A stretch of 64,000 nt of DNA from Adiantum capillus-veneris (Eukaryota; Streptophyta; Polypodiopsida; Polypodiales; Pteridaceae): positions 54,952,119-55,016,118 of the forward strand of contig CM043952.1 of NCBI GenBank assembly GCA_014529385.2, written 5' to 3'. Below are positions 56,829 through 64,000 of the stretch, piece by piece. Numbering within the stretch: the stretch's first letter is position 1; every line of letters starts with the position of its first letter. A program made the translations under genes and the position numbers. Under the pieces are notes generated by a model, which saw nothing but the letters and a program-made list of their open reading frames with translations, did no database searches and was not told the origin of the DNA.

Positions 56829-57670
56829 ATGATGTGTTCCGTGATCTTTCAGTGCGTGCTGGAGAGGTCTGACGGGGCCACGAGACATCATCCACTCTTT
56901 GTTGTGTGAGCGCGTAGATGTGGCCTCTTACCATCAGATGTTGTGTGTGGAGGGCAAGTGTGCCCAATGTGGGGATCTTGCATGACTTACACCTGTTCTA
57001 GACGATGGTGATACGGGTGTGACAGTTACATGGTAGCAATATGACTACCAGACATACACAGGGCTTCAAGCTGGCACATCTCATAGGCTACAACTCTCAT
57101 CTCATACTGCACCATGTCCCTACTTCATGTAGGCTTTTAGGTCCGCTGTGTATCCATATGTGCAGCATGCGCATCGCATAAAGTGGCAGGATCGTCAATT
57201 TTGTGTTGGCCTTGCCACCTTCCCCATTGGCACTGTGATCTCTATTTTGGATTTCCAAGAGAACTACACATTTGTCCCATATCAAGAGATCCAATCTAAA
57301 TATTACTTCTCTGAGCAGGTAGAAATGATAATAGTTTGATAACTTTACATTTTCTTTGCATTTTTAGCCACGGGATGTAATTGCATTGTTTCATTTATTC
57401 TAACCTTTTCAAGTTCTCTTGAAGGTGGCAATCCTCATCCATATATCTTATCGTCACGCAGAGGCGGCAGTTGATGGAGTGGAGAACTCTGAGGACTGAC
57501 GAGTGATCATACGTGAGTACCATTTCTACATTAGTGATGATCGCTCCCACAGTGCACAATTGTGCAGCATTGTTTCTAGAAGCGGGATCCCAATGGGTCC
57601 ATGGACGTGGACATTTTACATCCATTTTGTATAGTATAAGTGGCCGAAGGTGGACATATAGTACTCCCAC
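56829..57670 (+). pseudogene. 3' part of the decayed gene split by the gypsy element
   Basis: After the ATGAT duplication the frame reads D-VFRDLSVRAGEV, then shifts to CERVDVASYHQMLCVEGKC and CAQCGD (a CxxC pair), VTVTW, QYDYQTYT, YPYVQHAHRIKWQDRQF, VISILDFQENYTF and EIQSKYYFSEQ. An intron with donor CAG|GTAGAA at 57318/57319 and acceptor TTGAAG at 57424 joins, in phase 0, to VAILIHISYRHAEAAVDGVE and REYHFYISDDRSHS. Stops at about 56960, 57034, 57128 and 57499 show decay. The ENYTF...EIQS and HFYISDDRSH words are typical of the unnamed family seen at 25010-26366. Confidence 0.68.
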
Positions 57671-58104
57671 CTTGTCCTTGCTATGAAGCTAAGGCTAGAG
57701 AGGATTGTCACCAAAAGGGAGCACCCCTCGCTGGCGTTTAGGTCTGGATGAGCACGAGAGCATCATGGAGACAGTCTGCAGTAGAGCAAGAGTTGCAGAC
57801 CTTGCATATGGTACCAAAGATTCTTCTAGAGATGATAGTTGTGATGATGAGTGCTAGTGATGACCCCTACATTCATGCTATTTATCATTCTACCTTTTGT
57901 CCCTTTCGGCCATTTCTTTTCTTGTATACTTTGGTTCATTGATCTTATAAATATTATGGTGTTGTACTTTCCTTCGTTCATTTGATTTTCATTTTTTCAA
58001 TAACCGCTCATAGGTTGTTATTTAGGTTTAGCATTGATCTACTTTTATCAAAGGCTCATTGTATTATGTTGCCATCTTGACTGTCATTAGCAGGACGAAA
58101 TCCA
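57671..58104. other. Spacer between split gene and satellite
   Basis: No gene or repeat recognised beyond possible further remains of the split gene's 3' end. Confidence 0.4.
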
Positions 58105-61100
58105 AGTTGTTGTAAGATGCCCTACACGATCAAGAGGGATTGCAATGCCCATGAAACTTTAAAGGGGTAGAAATTAATGTGCTTTTCCCACCCCTACAAA
58201 GTTTCATGGCCATCCACTCTCATCTCGTCGGTCCAAGGTGCCACAATCGCCAATTTTTTTAGCTTTGGGCTCGCTAAGGACCCAATGGTAAAAAAGATTG
58301 GCGATTGTAACGCCGTACACCGTCAAGACGGATTGTGATGGCCACAAAACTTTGCAAGGATAGGGATTAGTGTGCTTTCCCCATGTGTACAAAGTTTCAT
58401 GGCCATACGCTCTCATCTCATTGGTCCAGGTTGGCACAATCGTCAATTTTTTGGCTTTGGGCTCACCAAGGACCTAATGGTCCAAAAATTGGCGATTGTG
58501 CCGCCCCGGATTGGGATGTCCATGAAACTTTGTAGGGGTGGGAATTAGTGTGCTTTTTCCACCACTACAAAGTTTCATGGCCATCCGCTCTTGTCTCGTC
58601 CGTCCACAGGGTGGCACAATCACCAATTTTTTGGCTTTGGACTCGCCAAGGACCCAATGGTCAAAAAATTGTCAATTGTGCCGCCGTAGATCGAGGAGAT
58701 TGATTGGGATGCCCTTGAAACTTTGAAGGGGGGGTATTAGTTTTCTTTTTCCACCCCTACAAAGTTTCATGGTCATCCACTCCCATCTGGTCGGTAAAGG
58801 GTGGCACAATCGCCAATTTTTTGGCTTTGGGCTTGCCAAGGGCCCAATGGTAAAAAAAATGGTGATTGTGTCGCTGTAGACCATAGAGATGGATTGGGAT
58901 GACCATGAAACTTTGCAAGGGTAGAATGTAGTGTGCTTTTCTCACCCCTGCAAAGTTTCATGGCCATCCGCTCCCATTTCGTTGGTCCAAGGTGGCACAA
59001 TCACCAATTTTTTGGCTTTGGGCTCGCCAAGGACCCAATGGGCAAAAAACTGGCGATTGTGCCTTCGTAGACCCTTGAGACAATTAGGCTGCCCATGAAA
59101 CTTTGCAAGGGCAAGAGTTTGTGTGCTTTTTCCACCCGTGAAAAGTTTCATGGCCATCAACTGTTGTCTCATAGATCTAGGGTGGCACAATCGCCAATTT
59201 GTTGGCTTTGGGCTCGCTAAGCGCCTAATGGTAAAAAAATTAGCGATTGTGCCACTGTAGACCGTCAAGAGGGATCGCGATGTCCATGAAACTTTGCAAG
59301 GACGGGTATTAGTGTGCTTTTCTCACCCTTGCAAAGTATTATGGCTATCCGCTCCTGTCTGGTCGGTCCAGAGTGGCAAAATCGCCATTTTTTTGGCTTT
59401 GGGCTCGCCAAGGGCCCAATGGTAAAAAAATTGGCGATTGCAACGTTGTAGACCATCGAGGCGGATTGCGATGGCCATGAAACTTTGCAAGGGTAGGAAT
59501 TAGTGTGCTTTTTCCAACCCTGCAAAGTTTCATGGCCATCTGCTCCCATCTCGTCGATCGTCGACGGTGGCACAATTATCAATTTTTTGGCTTTTGGATC
59601 GCCAAGGGCCCAGTGGGCAAAGAACTGTCTATTGTGTCATTATAGAATGTCGAAACGCATTGTGATACCCATGATACTTTTCATGGGCTGACATTAGTAT
59701 CCTTTCCCCACCCTTGCAAAGTTTCATGGCTCCGCTCTTGTGTAGTCGGTCCAAGGTCACACAATCGCCAATCTTTTGGCTTTGGCCTCGCCAAGGGCCC
59801 AATGGGCAAAAAACTAGCGATTGTGCCACCCTAGACCGTCGAGACGGATTGGGTCACCCATGAAATTTTGCAAGGGTGGTAATTAGTGTGCTTTCTCCAC
59901 CCCTGCAAAGTTTCATGGTCATCCTCTTCCGTCTTGTCGGACCAGGGTGACACAATCGCCAATTTTTTGGCTTTGGGCTCGCCAAGGGCCCAATGGGAAA
60001 AAATTGGCGATTGTGTCACCGTAGATCGTTGAGACGGATTGGGCTGCCCATGAATCTTTGCAAGGACAGGGATTAGTATGCTTTTCCCACCCCTACAAAG
60101 TTTCATGGCCATCCGCTACCGTCTCGTTGGTCTATGGTGACACAATTGTCAATTTTTTGGCTTTGGGCTCGCTTTGGGCTCGCCAAGGGCCCAATGGTAA
60201 AAACATTGAAGATTTTGCTGCCGTAGACCGTCGAGACGTATTGTGATGGCCATGAAAATTTTGAAGGGGTAGGTATTAGTGTGCTTTTCCCACCCCTGCC
60301 AAGTTTCATGGCCATCCGCTCCTATCCCATCGGTTTAGGGTGGCACAATCGCCAATTTTGTGGCTTTGGGCTTGCCATGGGTCCAATAGGAAAAAAACTG
60401 GCGATTATGTTGCCGTAGACCATCGAGAGGGATTGCGATGCACATGAAACTTTGCAGGGTGGGGATTAGTGTGATTTCCTCACTCGTGAAAATTTTCTTG
60501 GCCATCTTCTCCCATCTCATTGGTCCAAGGTGGCACGATCTCCAATTTTTTGGCTTTGGGCTCGTCAAGGGCCCAATGGTCAAAAGACTGGCCATTGTAA
60601 TGCCGTAGACTGTCGAGATAGGAAATGATGTCCATGAAACTTTGTAGGGGTGGGGATTAGTGTGCTTTCCCCATGCCTACAAAGTTTCATGGCCATCCAC
60701 TCCGTCTCGTTGGTTCAAGGTGGCACTATCGCCAATTTTTTGACTTTGGGCTCGCCAAGGGCCCAATGGCCAAAAAACTGGCGATTGTAATGGCGTAGAC
60801 CGACGAGACGGATTGGGATGTCCATGAAACTTTGAAGGAGCAGGGATTAGTGTGCTTTTACCACCCTTGCAAAGTTTCATGGCCATCCGCTCTGGTCTCG
60901 TTGGTCCAAGGTGGCACAATCGCCAATTTTTTGGCTTTGGGCTCGCCAAAGGCCCAATAGCCAAAAAACTGGCGATTGTAATGGCGTAGACCGACGAGAC
61001 GGATTGGGATGTCCATGAAACTTTGAAGGAGCAGGGATTAGTGTGCTTTTACCACCCTTGCAAAGTTCCATGGCCATCCGCTCTTGTCTCGGCGGTCCAA

Positions 61101-61470
61101 GGTGGCACAATCGCCAATTTCTTGGCTTTGGGCTCGCCAAGGCGCCAATGGCCAAAAATTTGGTGATTGTCATGTCGTAGACCAGAGAGACGGATTGGGA
61201 TGTCCATAAAAGCAAAGTTCCATGCGCATCCGCTCCCGTTTCGGTGGTCCAAGGTGACACAATCACCAATTTCTTGGCTTTGGACTCACAAAGGGCCCAA
61301 TTGGCAGAAACGCGGAAACAAACTGGGCTGCCCATGAAACTTTGTGGGGACAGGGATTAGTATGCTTTTCGCACCCTTGTAAAGTGTCATGTCCATCCGC
61401 TACCGTCTCGTCGGCCTAGGATGGAACAATCACCAATTTTTGGCTTTGGGCTCGCTGAGGCTTTCCAATG
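58105..61470. repeat. Satellite array, ~18 copies of a ~190-bp double-hairpin monomer
   Basis: The word GTTTCATGG and variants lie at 58201, 58394, 58572, 58764, 58955, 59145, 59336, 59527, 59721, 59910, 60100, 60303, 60493, 60684, 60874, 61064, 61218 and 61384, so the period is about 190 bp. Each monomer has two inverted repeats: arms around CCATGAAACTTTGCAAGGG / CCCTTGCAAAGTTTCATGG with a ~15-base loop (GATTAGTGTGCTTTT), and arms GGCACAATCGCCAATTTTTT / AAAAAATTGGCGATTGTGCC with a ~28-base loop (GGCTTTGGGCTCGCCAAGGG...). The last two units are shortened. All ORFs across it are artefacts. No similarity to tRNA, rRNA or CRISPR arrays. Confidence 0.95.
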
Positions 61471-62886
61471 AACGAGCAATATAAGTTGAGCGAAGCTAAT
61501 TTTTGAGCATATATAAGCATCACCCTTGACAAATTGATACAAGTGCATGCTATATCAAAGAAAATAATCGTGTCATGCTAGATTTGATCAGCACCTCAAT
61601 GCAAAAGGGTTGTACATCTAAAATCAATGCAAAGCAGCGGAGGCTTCAAAATCTCAAAACCCCCTTACATCTTGAGGCCCTAACTCTAGAGTCCATAATC
61701 GTACCAATACTTGCTAGACTCTAGACCAATCACTCCTTTTTGAGGGGCTCGTGTCAATCGACCCTTGCATTGAGTTTCAGTAGTATAAACATACTCGCCC
61801 TTATTATTTTCCCTGCGCTCAAGATTTACATGCTTTCCTAACAAAGTGAGAGGACTTGGTATGTTTAGGTGTGTCCAAAAATGGACTTCTATTCTTTGGC
61901 TCAATGAAATAGTGCCACCGTAGATAGTGTAGGTCTTCCACCCTCTTATTTGAAGTCCCTCTCCATATCATTTGAATCTTTGAAATACTTGCTTTGCATT
62001 AAATGGACATGCATACCGACCATAAAAAGAATTAATTGTTAGAATTTTATAAGGCTTTAGGGTTCGACACGATGATGGGCTTTTATTGAGATATGTAGCT
62101 AATGGGCATGTTATTTTTTAATGGGACACGTAGGCCAAGTGGTTTTCCTCGCAGGCTGGTGGAAGTAGTCAATGTTGGGGGATCTTGGAAGATTCCTTTA
62201 ACTTTGAAACTACAACTTTAATGGAGCTATCCTACACGTAGGTTGGCAGAATCTACAAGGTATCTCGGACTATTGAAGAGGACGAGATAATAAAAAGAAA
62301 TGGATGGGTATGTCGACGAATGAGGAGAGATTTGTGGAGCCCGAGGGGTCAGGTGTTGCGAGGCCAGGATGTGGCCCTGGAAGCGGGTGGAAGCCCCAAA
62401 AGCCTGTGAGAATTTTGCCAGGGTCGTTTTGCAGTAGCGAGAGGAATCTGGAATTATTAATTTGAGCATGCAACCACTGACTCATGTGCACATGATGCCT
62501 TTCGTTTCTGCCATCAGCCCCTTGCCGTGCCTCTGCAATCTCTTGCAGATTTTGACACATTTAACAAGGGTACATCTTGAAATTCATTTCGAGTGTGTTC
62601 TCGTTTCAGTTTTCTTCTTGGATCACCCTCTGCATTGCACCTCATCACCAGTGCCTTGGTCAAGCTGGCTACCATCAGTACCTGCTCACCCGACGTCATT
62701 CACACTTCTCCGCATCGCAGGTGCCCATTGTGAAACCTGTTGAAACCAGTCCGCACCGGCGTGGGCTGGTTCATCATGTTATACGAAACACTTTGTCAGC
62801 ACGCTATACTGTCCTCGATTTTGCAAAATTAGGAAAAAGTAGCGAATCTGTGAGAGATTATCCACAAGGTGTATGTCTTTGCCATG

Positions 62887-62889
<3 letters not shown>
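61471..62889. other. Intergenic DNA, nothing recognised
   Basis: Short ORFs at 62270-62560 (-) and 62462-62933 (+) carry no motif. TTATGAAGC/TATAAA-like elements are not convincing. Confidence 0.4.

Positions 62890-62919
<30 letters not shown>
62890..62919. repeat. (CT)n microsatellite
   Basis: About 14 pure CT units. Confidence 0.95.
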
Positions 62920-62921
<2 letters not shown>

Positions 62922-63384
62922 CTCGACACATGACATGTTGCTGGCAGGGCTCGTGAGAGATGAGCGTGCCCAAGAGCCTGCGGTCAAGGCAGTTAGGGGC
63001 GTCGGGGAGGGTCGGAGCAGGCTACAGTGCAAAGCCAGAGGCAAGACGCACAGCTTGTGAGAGAGAGCGGATATTTGGGTACCGTGTGCAGAGCAGAGGG
63101 GCAAAGGCCGTTGCGTGCATGTGCCTCGAGGAGCAGAAGGAGGGCGAGCTCAATAGAGGAGACAGGGGGATGCATGGGCGGGGCGAGGAGGGAGGTGGAG
63201 GGAGAAAGCCCAGGTCGTAGAGGGTTGGGGGAAATACACGGCTGGACATGTGGCAGATTAAGGCGGAGGGAGACGACACGTGTGTGTGTGTGTGTTGGGG
63301 GGGGGGGATGATCTCTGTGCGGAATGACAGAGTAATGATTTTCATTTAGTATGTGCCAGTAAAGTAGTCTTCTTTTTTTTTTTT
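62920..63384. other. GC-rich spacer ending in (TG)n, G-run and T-run
   Basis: No gene recognised. (TG)n at about 63280-63295 leads into a run of about eleven G (63297-63309). A run of twelve T (63373-63384) abuts the MITE. Confidence 0.6.
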
Positions 63385-63876
63385 GGGAAAATTACCAAAA
63401 TACCCCTCTAATTTGTGAAAATTCCCAAAATACCCATCAAATTTCAAAAATTCCCAAAGTATCCCCATAAATTGTCATAAATTCTCAAAATGCCCTTCAT
63501 ATTTTTCAAAATTCCCAAAATACCCCTTGTTGTGAGAGTAAATTTCTCCAAAAACAAAAAAATTTGTAGCTTTTCATAAGCAGAGTGATTGTCTACCATA
63601 CAGGATGCTAAAACTAAATTTTGAGTTGCTTATGTAAGCTTTCGAGATGAATTCCTTCATTATTTTTAGACATAATTGCCTTTTCTTGGGACGTAATTTG
63701 CAAAAAATTACATGCTAAGCACTTACAAATCGATCTCAATTGTCAAACAAGAATAAAGATTAGAAAATCTTGAAGATCCAACGAAAATAGATATAGGGGT
63801 ATTTTGGGAATTTTTGAAATTTGAGGGGTATATTGGGAATTTCCACAAATTAGAGGGGTATTTTGGTAATTTTCCC
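63385..63876. mobile_element. MITE with ~82-bp terminal inverted repeats
   Basis: 492 bp. Left end GGGAAAATTACCAAAATACC (63385) and right end its exact complement (to 63876). The arms stay nearly perfect for about 82 bp, through CCCTCTAATTTGTG and CTCAAATTTCAAAAATTCCC. Flanks are T-runs on both sides (12 and 10 T), so a T-only target duplication is likely, of a length compatible with Mutator-type insertion. Each arm contains a ~28-bp subrepeat AAATTCCCAAAATACCC, five copies on the left. No transposase. Confidence 0.92.
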
Positions 63877-64000
63877 TTTTTTTTTTAGTAAAATCGGCTT
63901 TATGAAGCACATATGGCTAATTTGGATTAAACCAGATATGGCTATAAAATCGCATATGCCTTTGGTCTAAACCACTTCGCGCCAGTGCGGACCCATTTCA
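63877..64000. other. End of window, nothing recognised
   Basis: Short AT-rich flank of the MITE with a partly repeated CATATGGCTAA / AGATATGGCTA word. Confidence 0.4.

Noticed and set aside
58204-61335. Many - strand ORFs with repeated words (KLCRGGKSTLIP, SPKPKNWRLCHLG)
   Set aside because: They are translations of the 190-bp satellite; the repeated words follow the monomer, not a protein family.
58105-61470. CRISPR-like array (regular repeats and spacers)
   Set aside because: Period, eukaryotic context, variable repeats without fixed-length unique spacers and absence of cas genes rule it out; it is a satellite.
62462-63311. Several short overlapping ORFs near the right end
   Set aside because: Open on both strands because of GC/CT-rich composition and the CT microsatellite; none has a family motif.

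Overview
This is a plant nuclear chromosome window made almost entirely of transposable elements and their ruins. One clear host gene survives: a GH17 beta-1,3-glucanase on the + strand at 15433-16980, with a signal-peptide exon, one intron and a hydrophobic C-terminal tail. Evidence for a land plant: Ty1/copia and Ty3/gypsy elements with plant-type primer-binding sites and TG...CA long terminal repeats (LTRs), a chromodomain-type integrase fragment, MITE-like inverted-repeat elements, tRNA-derived SINE-like heads, long CT/GA/CA microsatellites and the GH17 gene. The style of the elements suggests a large-genome seed-free plant (fern or similar), but that is only an impression.

Layout. Positions 1-9050 hold a decayed chromovirus on the - strand (integrase C-terminus, chromodomain, probable LTR). 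A full-length copia element, Copia-1, is inserted in it (2261-7815; target-site duplication CCTTT). It is followed at 9110-13060 (-) by a decayed Helentron: HUH Rep, PIF1-type helicase and the start of an apurinic-type endonuclease. The glucanase follows, then about 8 kb of low-information DNA (17-25 kb) with microsatellites, short tandem duplications, a 480-bp inverted-repeat element with a pol III-like box, and a SINE-like stretch.

From 24980 to 57670 lies a decayed gene of an unnamed plant family, split by one giant Ty3/gypsy element (26367-56828, target duplication ATGAT). That element is itself hit by three copia elements on the - strand: Copia-2 (28828-33972), Copia-3 (37744-41535) and Copia-4 (50341-52662). 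Without them the gypsy element is about 19 kb. Its order is LTR, leader, gag, protease, reverse transcriptase, RNase H, integrase with a doubled zinc module, a second protease-like domain, a non-coding block, a large extra ORF with coiled coil, LTR. The leader and the second non-coding block carry the same kind of spaced palindrome at intervals of about 260-290 bp.

From 58105 to 61470 there are about 18 tandem copies of a ~190-bp satellite, each built of two inverted repeats. The window ends with low-information DNA, a CT microsatellite and a 492-bp MITE with ~82-bp terminal inverted repeats (63385-63876).

Every element ORF is broken by stops and frameshifts. LTR divergences counted by eye are about 4-5% for the copia elements and higher for the gypsy host, in agreement with the nesting order. 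None of the elements seems able to move by itself now.
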